This document shows, one piece after another, positions 45,043 through 55,500 of a stretch of 64,000 bases of DNA. Source of the stretch: an uncultured Bacteroidaceae bacterium (lineage in GTDB: Bacteria; Bacteroidota; Bacteroidia; Bacteroidales; Bacteroidaceae). Position 1 is the first letter of the stretch. Each line of letters opens with the position of its first letter. Under the pieces are notes generated by a model that worked only from the letters and a program-made list of their open reading frames with translations, searched no databases and was not told the DNA's origin. Location of the stretch: positions 1-64,000 of the forward strand of contig CAJOCU010000007.1 of NCBI GenBank assembly GCA_905233765.1. Direction: 5' to 3'. The position numbers were made by a program, and so were the translations under genes.

Positions 45043-45071
45043 AACCGATGCCCTGAATCGGGGCATCGGTT
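45043..45071 (+). terminator. Terminator hairpin of the 7-TM AraC gene
   Basis: AACCGATGCCC and GGGCATCGGTT form a perfect 11-bp stem with a 7-nt loop, 26 bp past the stop, in the convergent gap before the lipoprotein gene. Confidence 0.7.
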
Positions 45072-45089
45072 CGGAAAACATCTGCGCCC

Positions 45090-45123
45090 AAAAACTATTG
45101 CGGAAAACCCTACGAACCTTCCC
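45090..45123 (+). repeat. Island-border repeat, copy 2
   Basis: The same 35-nt repeat as at 35639 and 57917, here as AAAAACTATTGCGG then AAAACCCTACGAACC. It lies in the convergent gap between the left module (AraC gene) and the right module (lipoprotein gene). Confidence 0.8.
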
Positions 45124-45140
45124 GCCAGAAGATTTTCCAG

Positions 45141-45656
45141 CTATTGTGATTCGCTTGCCAATCGTTTAGAGTAGGCCGGCTGGTCGCTGTAGGTGTCGTT
45201 GGGATCTTCAGTATTCGTGCCGTCACCTTGGTAAACCGTCTGCCGCACGGTGAGTACCAGCGTGTCGCTCACTTCATACTGATCGGTAGAAGCTTGGCTG
45301 TGGGCCAGCAGCGTCACATCCTGCGAGCGCTCGTTGACGTCAAGGTTCTGCTGGCACGACACCACCAGTGTGGGTGTGCCTGTGGTATAGGGCAACAGGG
45401 TCGTGGTGACCCACGTGGCAGAGCCGCTCTTGCTTCTCACCTCACTGGACAGTCCTGTGAGACTGATGATCACCTCCGATGCATCGGCGGGCATGTCGCA
45501 GGTCAAGGTGAGATGCTTGCCTGCAGGAGCACCTGGGTCTGGCGTGGGCGTAGGAGTCGGAGAGGGCGTAGGCGTTGGTGTCGGGTCTGACTTACTACAG
45601 GCCATAAAGATCAGTGCGGCAGCGAATGCTATGGAAAGGATTCTGATTGTTCTCAT
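45141..45656 (-). CDS. Lipoprotein with Pro-Thr linker and BACON-like domain
   Basis: A 171-aa lipoprotein: lipobox FMAC (Cys20), then a PTPTPTPSPT-type linker (about 25-42), then one domain ending VTLLAHSQASTDQYEVSDTL and VLTVRQ, the shape of a BACON unit. The linker is encoded by hexanucleotide repeats and may vary in length. It follows the giant protein by 12 bp and is the last gene of the right-module operon. Possibly an outer-membrane anchor or binding partner (inference). Confidence 0.75.
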   Translation of the reverse strand: MRTIRILSIAFAAALIFMACSKSDPTPTPTPSPTPTPTPDPGAPAGKHLTLTCDMPADASEVIISLTGLSSEVRSKSGSATWVTTTLLPYTTGTPTLVVSCQQNLDVNERSQDVTLLAHSQASTDQYEVSDTLVLTVRQTVYQGDGTNTEDPNDTYSDQPAYSKRLASESQ

Positions 45657-45668
45657 GTGGTCTTGTTT

Positions 45669-48600
45669 TTAATATACAACTATTTTCTTGCCGTTCTGCA
45701 GGTAGATACCGCGTCTGTTGACGTGGTCGAAGGTGCGGCCCAGCATATCTACATATTTACTATTTATCGATGGACTGGTGACGCATTCGTCAATGCCAGT
45801 CTCGTTACCAATGATGATGTAGGATTTAGCCTGAGCGGCCTTGGGCAGGGCCAACCAGGCCTTGTGCTGGCCACCGATGTTGAACGCACCGCCATTAGCC
45901 TCGCCCCAGAACCACCCGAATCGATTAGCCAGTGATGTGCCTGAGGGGCCGTAGCTGAGCTTATAGTACAGGTTGTCGCCTTCTACCGTGGTCCAGCCGC
46001 CGTTGTCGCTGCCGTGGAGGAGGTTGGTGCTGACGGCAGAACCGCCGGACACGCTGGTGAGCGTGAAGGTGGCGGCACGTTTGGGCGTAGTCTCAATGAG
46101 CACCGCCGTGGCGGCGGGGATGATGCCGTCAGCCAGCTGCTGATAGGTCAGGTGACCGCCGCTGAGTCCGCTCACTACGCTCGCTGTAAGGCCTTCGGGC
46201 AGGGTGTAGGCATGCTGTGAATCGTAGAATGTGCAGTAGCCGGCATCCGCCGTACGGATGGTGATGGTGACGGTCTCCTCGGGCTTGTTCTGGCGTATGC
46301 GGAAGAAGAAGATGGCCTCATCGCTGTCCTCCAATCCTTCAGCCACCGCCATGCAGCGCAGCGTGACATCGTAGGTGTCCTGTTCGAGGATGATGCCCTT
46401 GACGGGGTCATAGACGCGGAGTGTGCCGCTGTCGCTGCACAGGCAGCTGCCATCGAGGGTGTAGATGATGGAGGCGCCGGGGGTGGTGGTGCTCAGGTAG
46501 AGGCGTGTACCATAATCCACCTCCGAGTCAGAGAGGATGGAAGCCTTCGGCTCGGCACAGATGAAGTCGTTTTTCTCCTTCACGCCCACCATGACAAGGT
46601 TCTCCACATCGTCCTGCTCTATGGCGAGGCGCAGGCCCGTGGTGCCTAAGAGGCTTCCGGTGATGGTGATGGTGGCCTTACCGTCGGCACCGAGCGTCAC
46701 GCGCTGCACGTCGGTTTTAGCGATCTCTTCGGCCATCGAAGTGATGGTGAGCACTTTCCCGCTGGCTGCCGCTGCGGGCAGTGCCTGTACGGTGATTGTC
46801 TGCTTTTGTCCGTAGAGCATGGTCACGAGCGAGTCGGCAGCAATGGTGTCCACGACCTGTTCTACGTCGAAGGACTGTGTGTAAGCCTCGGCCATGGAGA
46901 TGCCGGCATAGCTCTCAACAGCAGCAGCCACGGTCAGGGTCAGCTGCTGGCCAAGCGCGAGCGGCTCGGTAGGCACAAAGCGCAATGTGCGGACATAGGC
47001 AACGGAGTCTGGGCTCCATGTCTGGTCGAGCATCTGAAGTGTGCCCTCCAGCACCTGCTCACCACGTGTGACGGTGATGGCTTCGGTGGTCAGCGTCTGT
47101 GGGCGCATCCATTTGTCGAAGCTCATGTTGATACCCTGCTCCGTAGCTCTAGCGCGCTGCACCACGGGTTGCGTGAACTGACTCATCGGCACATTGATGT
47201 CCAGCTGCGGCGGAGGCACGGGCAGCCACTCGGTAGTGGTTGTCTGGTAGCCCTGCTTCTCGAAGCGTACCTGCCACAGGCCTTGCGGCACATCCCAGGC
47301 ATACTCGCCGTTCTCGTCGGTGAAGAGCGGATTCTGCTGAGCGTAGTCCTCGGCGTTCCACACGACGGTGCGCTCGCGCTTGTCGCCATACATGTCCTCA
47401 TACTCTTCCTTGTAATAGATTGTAGCTGTAGCGCCCTGTACGCGATTGTCCGCCACGGCCTCATAGACGTAGCCGGAGGGGTCGAGGATGGGCGTTGAGC
47501 CTCCGGGGAAGTCGCCTCCGTTGCGTCCGCCACGGTTGCCGCCGCGGTTGCCGCCACGGCGTCCGCTGCCATTGCCGCTGTCGCCGCCGTCGTCGCCACC
47601 TCCGGGCTTGGGTCCGCAATTGGCGCCGTCGCCTCCGTCGTCGCCTGTGAGCCAGCTGAGGAAGTTGAGGAGTCGTCGTCCGGCCTTGGTGTTGCGCTTG
47701 AAGAGGTTAGCCCCGGCTTTTCCGCTGTCGATGTTGTAGTTGTCGCCATCGTCGCGCCAGCATCCATCGACTTCGTCGCCGGGCTTGAGGTCGCGCTTCT
47801 TGCACTCGAGCTGGTCGCGCTTGTAGCGTGCTCCTTCCATGAATGCCTCGACCTTGTCGCCCCGATACTGTAGTGTGAGATAGTTGGCTGCGACGAGTGC
47901 GCAGCTGATGGCGAGTCCGGCTGCTGAGACACCTCCGGTGAGCGGTATGCCTACCAGGCTGGCTACGGCTACGGTGAGGCTGGCTACGTCGGCTGTGAGT
48001 GCGTTGATATAGAATACGCTTGTTGCGCGGGCGTTCTGGTAGATGTCGTCAAGGAGCTGGTCGGCGAGGTCCTGTTCGCGTGGACAGGGGTCTGGCACGC
48101 TCTTGTAGATGTTCTCGAGGTCCTTGAATTCCTTGACCATGTCCCTGGCGTTGCGCCACATGCTCATGATGGAGAGTGCTCCGCTGCCCCAGTCGCCGGC
48201 CTTGAGGAGCTTGAGTTTGTCGATGGCCCATCTGAGGCTATAGCGTAGCTTGTAAACTCCCTTGAGTGCCTGGAAACCGGGTCCTATGTATTTGGAGTGT
48301 ATGATTCCGAGTGGGCTGTTGATGTATGCCCAGTAGGCTGCATTGATGAGTGAATACTTGTCGTCGGCGTTATGCAGTAGCATTTCCAACTTGGCGATGC
48401 ACTGGTCGAGGCCTCCCATGACGAGGTTGAGCTCGTTGAAGTTGTCGTCGAGGAGGTCGTAGATGCGGGTGACGGTGGTGGTGAACCAGTCCTTGACGGA
48501 ACGCTGCTGTACGTGGAGGGGATCGAAGTGGCGTGCCCTGGTGGTGTTGATGGCAGCGAAGTCAACTGTGATGCGTATGTCCTCGGTGAGGCTGACGAGG

Positions 48601-51600
48601 CTCATGGTCTCTGCGGTCTGCTTGATATAGAGTGGCTGTCCGGTGGTCTGCATCTCGTCGTAGCCATCGGCGAGGAGGCTGGCGCGTGTGAGTCCGGCGG
48701 CAGTGGTGACGGTGAGTCCTGGAATCAGCTCCTTGTTGGCGGGGTCGAAGAGGTCGACGGTGAAGAACTTGTCAGCGATGGGGGTGTTCTGGCTGACGAA
48801 GGCCTCGGCATCGGCAATGAGCTGCTTGAGCTGTTCGTCGTCGAATGTGAAGTCCTGCATGAGTTCCTCGATGCGGCTGAAGTCGTCGCCGGTGAGTTGG
48901 CACATCTGCATGAGAAGGGTGCGCATCTGGGCTGAGGCCTCCTCGCCGTGCCGGTCCTGATCGAGCAATGCCTGCATCTTATCCGTGAGTGCCTTTATTT
49001 CAGCATCTATGCGCGCGGCGGCGGCCTTCCATCCGTTAAGGTCGCTGACGAGACTGCCCATCACGCGTCCGTCGGTGAGGGCAGGCTGCCGGCACGTGAC
49101 CTCGACGTGTATGTTGTTGGGCAGTGAGGCCGTAGTGAAGTAGTCCTTGGCCACCCAGCGGTTAAGGGTCTTATCATAGACGCACTGCAGCTTGCGGTAG
49201 CGGTCGGCCCCTGTGGTGAACACCCAGAGCATGACCTGGCTGACGGCTGTTGTGTCATTGTTGGTGAGGTCAATGGTGAATGTGATGTCTGTGGGTACGC
49301 CCCGTAGGTTGGAGAAGTTGTATGACTTGGCCTGCGGCTGCATGGTCTGGTAGTCCCAGACGAAGCGTTCGGTGTACATGTGTACGGGGTGATAGTTGAA
49401 GAACGTCATCTCGACGGTCTTGGGTGTTATGTGCTGCGGGTTGTACACCACCATTGCCTCGGCTGTGGTGATGGTCTGTCCGTTCTCGGGAATGGTGATG
49501 TTGGCGTTGATGAGGTGTGTAGAGTTGCTGATCAGCGGGTTGCCCCAGAGGTTGCATGTGACAGCCCAGTCGCCGTTGGGGCTTGCGATGGTGGTGGCGA
49601 TGAGGTGGCTGAGGTTGTCGAAGACCTCGACGGTAGAGCCGGCAGGTGCCTGTCCGCTGACGACGAGCTCGGGGGTGGACACCTCGAGGGGAGCGAGGAG
49701 CGTGGCATCGTCGATGTAATAGGCATCGGTGCAGAGGTACTCGGTGTATGTCTGGCCGCGATACTTGAAGGTGACCTGCACGGTAAGGGTGGCGTCATCG
49801 GTGGCCTCGCGTGCCATCCAGCACTCACGGATCTGGCGGGCATAGTCGCGACCGAGGCCTACGCCGGTGCCGTGCTGACCGAAGGTGTAGACGCTGCCTC
49901 CCAGCATTGTTGAGCCGTTGACGTAGGCCGAGTGTGCGGTGTTGGATGCCACGCTGCGGGTATTGATGACGACATCGCTCACCTCGGCTGCATATTCCTC
50001 GCGGAAAGCAACCTGGAGGCGCAAGGTCTGGTAGCTGCCTACGACGAGTTCGGTCTTGCTGAGATTGAGATACGTACGGCTGTTGTCGATGAAGCGTTTT
50101 ATGGTGGAGCGCACGGCGGGTACAGCGTCCCATGAAACGTGGCTGCCACGTGTGTCGCTGACGCTGAGGGTGTTGCTGACGTAGTCGGTGCCCTCGGTGA
50201 GCAGCCGTTGCACGTCGGCCATGGTGAGGAGTGCGCCAAGGAGTGTGCTGAGGTTGCCGTCGCCCTCGGTGAGTCCCACGACGGTGTAGCTGCCTGCCGA
50301 GAGTGGTTCGGTGAGGGCTATGAAGCGGTCGTCCTGCTCCACGCCGCAGCGGTAGCGGTTGACGAGGTGGCCGTCCGGGCCGAATAGCAGGACGTAGGTG
50401 CCACGCGTGGGTGTGCTCACCTGTATGCAGCCGCGTTCGTTCAAGGGAAGGGTAAAGCGAAGCAGGCTGTCGGGATGTTCGACGGTTGCTGTGGCGGTAG
50501 CGGGCGACATCTCTTCGCTGACATCGGAAACGGTCAGTTCGAGACGTGTGCCGACAGGGACGGGTTTACCGAGACGCAGGCTGGTGTCGCTGAGGCGCGC
50601 CACGTCGGTGATGTCCTCTCCGGTGGTGGCATTGCGCAGGCTCATGCGCAGGGAGGTGCCATCGGGCAGTCCGGGTGTGGTGGCAGGGGCCTCGTCGTCG
50701 AAGGCTACCTCGGTGAACGTATAGTCCACGCTGCACCATTGTCCCTGATTAGGTAGCATGTTGATGTTCAGGATACCGTTGGGACGCACTTCAACACGAC
50801 GTGTCTGGGTAGTATACTGGCCACTGCGATCGCTGACTGTGATGTCGTAGAGGCCCTGCGGAAGGCCTTCCAGCTCGCCGATCTCAATGTAGTTAAACCA
50901 ATTTCTGGGATCGGGGTCGTTGATGCTGGCGTCCGGGACGACACCGCTGTAGAGGTGGCGCTGTCCGCTGGAGAGGGGCTGTGTGAAGCTGATGGTGTAG
51001 GCAGAACCTTTTAGGAGAGGATGTACGTTGACCTGATAGCGGCAGCGCGGCACCTCAATGAATTGATAGACATAGGTGAGCATATCATCGGTGACGGTGA
51101 TGCTCAGCGTGTCCTCCATCTTGTAGTATAGCCACTGTTCGGTGTTGTCGAGGCGGACGACGGCCTGCAACTGCTGGCCGCTGACGACGCTGTGAACGGT
51201 GGCGCCATGCTCGATGAGATTGCCTTTCTCGTCGTTCCATGTGATATGGATGCTGGGATCCTGATAGTCGTAGTAGAACCCACGACTCGTAATCAGTCGC
51301 AGGTCGTGGGGCCAGTGTATGTCCGTGGAGGCGAAGGTGACGGTGTGGCCGCCCTCAGCGACAAAGACATTCTGCTGCTGGGCCAGCACCATGCCGCGAC
51401 CGTTCACGAGGCGGACGTCATAGACGGTGCTCACGGGCAGCGAGCGGAAGATGTAGTCCTTGCGGCTGCCTACGACCATGCGGCGCACCTGATGCGTCTT
51501 GGTGTTCTCCAGCTCGATGGTCATATTGCGCAGCAGGGGCAGCTCCTCATTGCTGATGGCGAGGGTGACGCTCAGGGGTGCGGCATTCTGGTCGATGGGC

Positions 51601-52538
51601 AGGATGGTGAAGTCCTGCCACACCGGGGCCTTCTGATAGAGAGGCAAAGCCTCAGCGGGGACAAAAACGGTCATGTCGGGATTGGTGAAGCAGGGGCTGT
51701 CGCCGTTGGTGCTGATGACGGGCGGCGTCACGGCAAAGCACGTCAGGTTCTGCAACGGTTTGTTGTTGAAACCGAAGCCATTGATGGTCGTCAGTGTGCT
51801 GGGCAGCAGCACGTCCGTGAGGGAATTGAGAACCGGGTCAAACCACTCGCGATAGCGCCAGTAGCCGATGTCAGCAAGCGTGGTACGGCTGAGGTCAAGG
51901 ACCTGCAAATTGGGATAGACGTCTAAGCACTCCATCGTCGTAGCTGTCATGAAGGTGCCGCTGACGATGACCTTCACCAGCAGGTCGCGCTCCGCCTCGG
52001 GCACGGTACCGCGGAAGGCGTCACTGGCGCCGCGCTCAATATTATCTACGATAAGCGTGCCGGTGGCTGCATCCCAGGCATTGGGCTGCGGGTTGGGGTA
52101 CGGTATGCCATCGGGGTCGTAATCGAAGTGCTCGGCCAGTGTCACGTCATGAGCCGGCATGACGAAGTCGGCACGGTCGAAGTTGCCGTTGCGGTCGTTG
52201 GTGATGAGTATCTCCACATCACTGCCGCCAACTTGGGTGATGTCGCCCCGGAAGCGGTAGTAACCGCCTGCACCCCAGACAACAAAGGAGTTGTTCTGCG
52301 GGCGCAAACGCACCTTGGTGCCTGCCGGCAGGCTGATAGAGCTGGGCACGGAGTAGAGGGTCTGACCGTCGAGGTTGAAATAGCTATTGGTTTCGCCGTT
52401 CAATACGCTAAATTCATTGCACAGGCCCTCGGGCATGGAAGTAAGCGTCAACGTGTAGCGCGGCTCTTGGGCTGCAGCGGTGAAGGTGAACAGCAGACTG
52501 GCTGTCAGAAGTAAAGAGGTGATGAGACGTCGGTTCAT
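45669..52538 (-). CDS. Giant multidomain surface protein with T9SS-type tail
   Basis: A 2289-aa exported protein (signal peptide to TAAAQ, about 24). About 160-320 is LRR/BspA-like (VLLPSTLTTINGFGFNNKPL; VFVPAEALPLYQKAPVWQDF). Beta-rich domains follow to about 1100, then a mostly helical region (about 1190-1620) with a hydrophobic stretch near 1505-1555 (TVAVASLVGIPLTGG), a Gly/Asp/Arg-rich linker (about 1626-1680), a carboxypeptidase/SdrD-B-like domain (DPSGYVYEAVADNRVQGATA), Ig-like domains, a CHB_HEX_C-like domain (about 2003-2085) and a C-terminus GIYLQNGKKIVVY typical of T9SS cargo. No enzymatic motif recognised. Likely a giant adhesin; 39 bp after the BspA gene. Confidence 0.8.
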   Translation of the reverse strand: MNRRLITSLLLTASLLFTFTAAAQEPRYTLTLTSMPEGLCNEFSVLNGETNSYFNLDGQTLYSVPSSISLPAGTKVRLRPQNNSFVVWGAGGYYRFRGDITQVGGSDVEILITNDRNGNFDRADFVMPAHDVTLAEHFDYDPDGIPYPNPQPNAWDAATGTLIVDNIERGASDAFRGTVPEAERDLLVKVIVSGTFMTATTMECLDVYPNLQVLDLSRTTLADIGYWRYREWFDPVLNSLTDVLLPSTLTTINGFGFNNKPLQNLTCFAVTPPVISTNGDSPCFTNPDMTVFVPAEALPLYQKAPVWQDFTILPIDQNAAPLSVTLAISNEELPLLRNMTIELENTKTHQVRRMVVGSRKDYIFRSLPVSTVYDVRLVNGRGMVLAQQQNVFVAEGGHTVTFASTDIHWPHDLRLITSRGFYYDYQDPSIHITWNDEKGNLIEHGATVHSVVSGQQLQAVVRLDNTEQWLYYKMEDTLSITVTDDMLTYVYQFIEVPRCRYQVNVHPLLKGSAYTISFTQPLSSGQRHLYSGVVPDASINDPDPRNWFNYIEIGELEGLPQGLYDITVSDRSGQYTTQTRRVEVRPNGILNINMLPNQGQWCSVDYTFTEVAFDDEAPATTPGLPDGTSLRMSLRNATTGEDITDVARLSDTSLRLGKPVPVGTRLELTVSDVSEEMSPATATATVEHPDSLLRFTLPLNERGCIQVSTPTRGTYVLLFGPDGHLVNRYRCGVEQDDRFIALTEPLSAGSYTVVGLTEGDGNLSTLLGALLTMADVQRLLTEGTDYVSNTLSVSDTRGSHVSWDAVPAVRSTIKRFIDNSRTYLNLSKTELVVGSYQTLRLQVAFREEYAAEVSDVVINTRSVASNTAHSAYVNGSTMLGGSVYTFGQHGTGVGLGRDYARQIRECWMAREATDDATLTVQVTFKYRGQTYTEYLCTDAYYIDDATLLAPLEVSTPELVVSGQAPAGSTVEVFDNLSHLIATTIASPNGDWAVTCNLWGNPLISNSTHLINANITIPENGQTITTAEAMVVYNPQHITPKTVEMTFFNYHPVHMYTERFVWDYQTMQPQAKSYNFSNLRGVPTDITFTIDLTNNDTTAVSQVMLWVFTTGADRYRKLQCVYDKTLNRWVAKDYFTTASLPNNIHVEVTCRQPALTDGRVMGSLVSDLNGWKAAAARIDAEIKALTDKMQALLDQDRHGEEASAQMRTLLMQMCQLTGDDFSRIEELMQDFTFDDEQLKQLIADAEAFVSQNTPIADKFFTVDLFDPANKELIPGLTVTTAAGLTRASLLADGYDEMQTTGQPLYIKQTAETMSLVSLTEDIRITVDFAAINTTRARHFDPLHVQQRSVKDWFTTTVTRIYDLLDDNFNELNLVMGGLDQCIAKLEMLLHNADDKYSLINAAYWAYINSPLGIIHSKYIGPGFQALKGVYKLRYSLRWAIDKLKLLKAGDWGSGALSIMSMWRNARDMVKEFKDLENIYKSVPDPCPREQDLADQLLDDIYQNARATSVFYINALTADVASLTVAVASLVGIPLTGGVSAAGLAISCALVAANYLTLQYRGDKVEAFMEGARYKRDQLECKKRDLKPGDEVDGCWRDDGDNYNIDSGKAGANLFKRNTKAGRRLLNFLSWLTGDDGGDGANCGPKPGGGDDGGDSGNGSGRRGGNRGGNRGGRNGGDFPGGSTPILDPSGYVYEAVADNRVQGATATIYYKEEYEDMYGDKRERTVVWNAEDYAQQNPLFTDENGEYAWDVPQGLWQVRFEKQGYQTTTTEWLPVPPPQLDINVPMSQFTQPVVQRARATEQGINMSFDKWMRPQTLTTEAITVTRGEQVLEGTLQMLDQTWSPDSVAYVRTLRFVPTEPLALGQQLTLTVAAAVESYAGISMAEAYTQSFDVEQVVDTIAADSLVTMLYGQKQTITVQALPAAAASGKVLTITSMAEEIAKTDVQRVTLGADGKATITITGSLLGTTGLRLAIEQDDVENLVMVGVKEKNDFICAEPKASILSDSEVDYGTRLYLSTTTPGASIIYTLDGSCLCSDSGTLRVYDPVKGIILEQDTYDVTLRCMAVAEGLEDSDEAIFFFRIRQNKPEETVTITIRTADAGYCTFYDSQHAYTLPEGLTASVVSGLSGGHLTYQQLADGIIPAATAVLIETTPKRAATFTLTSVSGGSAVSTNLLHGSDNGGWTTVEGDNLYYKLSYGPSGTSLANRFGWFWGEANGGAFNIGGQHKAWLALPKAAQAKSYIIIGNETGIDECVTSPSINSKYVDMLGRTFDHVNRRGIYLQNGKKIVVY

Positions 52539-52577
52539 GGCGATTCTCTTTATATTATATACTAAGGTGTGTAGTGA

Positions 52578-55500
52578 TTACTTAATGATGAGCTTGCGAC
52601 CGTCTCGGATATAGATACCACGCTTGGCGTTCGCGACGGGACGCCCTTGCAGGTCGTAGAGGGTTGAGCACGTTGAGGACTGGGCGCTGGGCAGAGCAAC
52701 AGATACGGCATCGCTGCCGAGGCACAGTTCGAAGCGGGTGAGATGAGTGCCGGCATCGGTGGTGAAGCTATAGGGCGCATCGTCAAGGCTGACAGTGATG
52801 CCTTCCTCATGATCTATGAGCTGCGCAGACTGAGAAGCCTCGCCACGGACGCGCAGGGAGATGGAATAGGTGCCGGCCTCAGGAACGGTGTAGCCTAGGG
52901 TGACAAGGCCGTTGTCGAGCGGACGCTCGTTGATGGCATATTGCACACCGCCGGCAAGGGTGAAGAGCGTGGCTGAGGAGGCGGCACGCTCGTCGATAAG
53001 AGACGCGTCGGGCGTCCCGGAGAGCATCAGTGGAGCATCCTTTCCACTATCGTAGGCCAAGGTGGCCTGTGGGTTCACGACCACACGGGTGCGGGCAACA
53101 AGCGTGTCGCAACCGCGCTCTGTGTGATGCTGTAGCGTAGCGTCATACACCGTGCGCTGGCGGTGCATCTGCGCACGGAGCCGTTGGCGGGCGGCAGCGG
53201 ACTGATGGTTGATGGTGGCGTTCACCTGACGCCCGATCTGTCCGAAGCTGAGGGTGGGTTGCGCCTCGGTGTACTGAATGAAGAAGCCTTGCAGGGGACG
53301 GAGCACAAAGTCATCATCGAGCGGGCTGAGAACATCGAAGCCGTTATTGCCCCGATAGATGAAGATGGGCTGCTCGGTCTGCAGATGGCGGATGTCGAAG
53401 TAGCTGAGCCAGGGATTGCCCACAAGGTTCCATCCGCGATTATGCTCGAATTCACCGCGGCTGTCAGTGAGGGGCAGCGTAACGTCGTCGGAGCGGAACA
53501 CGTAGGTGTTGGCACCCTCTTCCGAGCGGAAGAACAGGTCGCACCGCTCCTGCCGCGCCCACTCGCCATATTCATCGCGGGCTACGGCGTAGTCATGGCG
53601 GAAGAAGAAACCCTCGCCGGCGCGCAGCGTCTCATCAGGTCCTACGGTGCGCCATGTGTGGGCAAAATCACCGGTGGCACGCGCCTGACTGTCATAGCGT
53701 TTGATGACGAAGGGCGTGTTGGGATACAAGGTCTCGATGTCGCTCATCTTCATGTCGGCGGCCGGCGTCATCAGCCACCAGGTGCTAACGGCGCTGTAGG
53801 GCTGCATCTGTAGGGTGACACGGCGGGCGCTGATGTCGCCGCCATGGTTGATCATCGTGGGCATAATGTCCTCGTACCACGGGCCTATGTAATACTGGTG
53901 GGTGTAGGTGTCGGCCTTGAGCGAGCCGCCCGACTCCACGAGGAGCTTGCCGCTGCAGTACCAGTTGGCACCATTGTTCCATGTCACCAGCACGTTGCGT
54001 TCACGGTCGCCGAACGACTGGTTGGCATCGAAGACTTGCTCCTTAGGCACGACGACAAGCCCCGGATCGTAGCCTCCTTCAATGGGCAGTATCTTCTCTG
54101 AAAGGTACATATCTTGGAAGCGATCCATCCAGACAGTGAGCGAGGCCTGCGGCACTAAGATGGTGGTTTTCCCCAAAGGGCCTATTCTTTCAAAGGCTCC
54201 CTCTGGTGGCAGCAGCATGCGGAAGGTGACACGCTCCAAGTACGGGATGCGATCGCCCAAGGGAAAGCCGACGAAGTATTTAATGGTGCTGGGAATATCG
54301 ACCGAGCGCAGGCTGTCGGTTTCAAAGCAGCGGTCGCCTAAGTAGGTAACACCCTCGGGTACCACGACGTGGCGCAGTTTTGTAAATCGGAAGGTGGAGG
54401 GCTCATAGCGGGTGACTAACGGTGGCAGCGTCACCTCTTCCATGGGACATTCGTAGAAAGCCCACGCCCCTATCTCGGTGAGCGAGACGGGCAGGTCGAT
54501 GTTTTTCAGTTGTTGGCAGCTGTGGAAGGCGTCATTTAGTATCTTGACGGGTGCCGTAGGCATGACAACGGACGAGAGGTTCTCGCAGCCGCTACAAAGG
54601 TACTGATTAATTACCTTCAAGTCCTCGGGTAGGGCGATGCTCTGCAGCTGTTTGCAGTCGGCGAAAGCAGAACTGCCAATCTTCTTCACATTGCTGCCGC
54701 GCAAGTCCACGCTTTTCAGCTTCTGACAGTTCTGAAAGCTATTGCTGGTAATCTCGGTAAGCCGGGATGGCCATTTGGCGGTGGTGATCTCGGTGATAGC
54801 GGTGCCCCGGAAACAGCCTCCGCCTATGGACGTGACATTTTCGGGGATGTTGAGGTCCGACAGCTGCGAACAGCCACTGAACACGTTATCGTAAAATGCC
54901 GTCACCGAGGCGGGGATGTCAACATGCTGGAGCGATGCGCAGTCCTGGAACATCTCATCATACAGGATGGTGAGGTTCTGCGGCAGGGTCACATTGATGA
55001 GGCTGGTGCAGCCCTTGAACCAGCTGTTGTAGTAGTTATTCGTCCATATCTCTATCTCACGAGGCATCACCACAGTGGTGAGGGTGGTATTATTGGCAAA
55101 AGCGCTGTTCTTGATTACTTTGCAGCCCTCGGGCAGAGTGATGTGATTCAGTGCGGTTGCGTACAAGGCGGCGAAACTAATCTCTTCCAAACTATCAGGT
55201 ATGGTGAGGTCCGTAAGGCTCTTGCAACCGTTGAAACAATCGCTGTCGAAGAGCTTCACCTTGGGGCTCATGGTGACGCGCGTAAGGTTCTCGCATCCAC
55301 AGAAAGCCTGGTTACTGATAATCCTGACCGATTCGGGCAAGTCGATGCTCGTCAGCCACTTGCAGCCACAGAACGAGCGGTAGCCCACCTCAAAGGGTGC
55401 TGTGGGGCCTACGAAGCTCTCTATGCTGTCGCAGCCCTCTAAGCTGAGATAGGTGGTCAGTCCGGGCGGCATGATGATAGAGCGCAGGCGCCGCTTATTA

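Noticed and set aside
45669..52538. Polymorphic toxin or contact-dependent effector
   Set aside because: The hydrophobic and Gly-rich parts recall toxin-delivery proteins, but the C-terminus is a sorting-type tail rather than a toxin domain, and no immunity gene follows.
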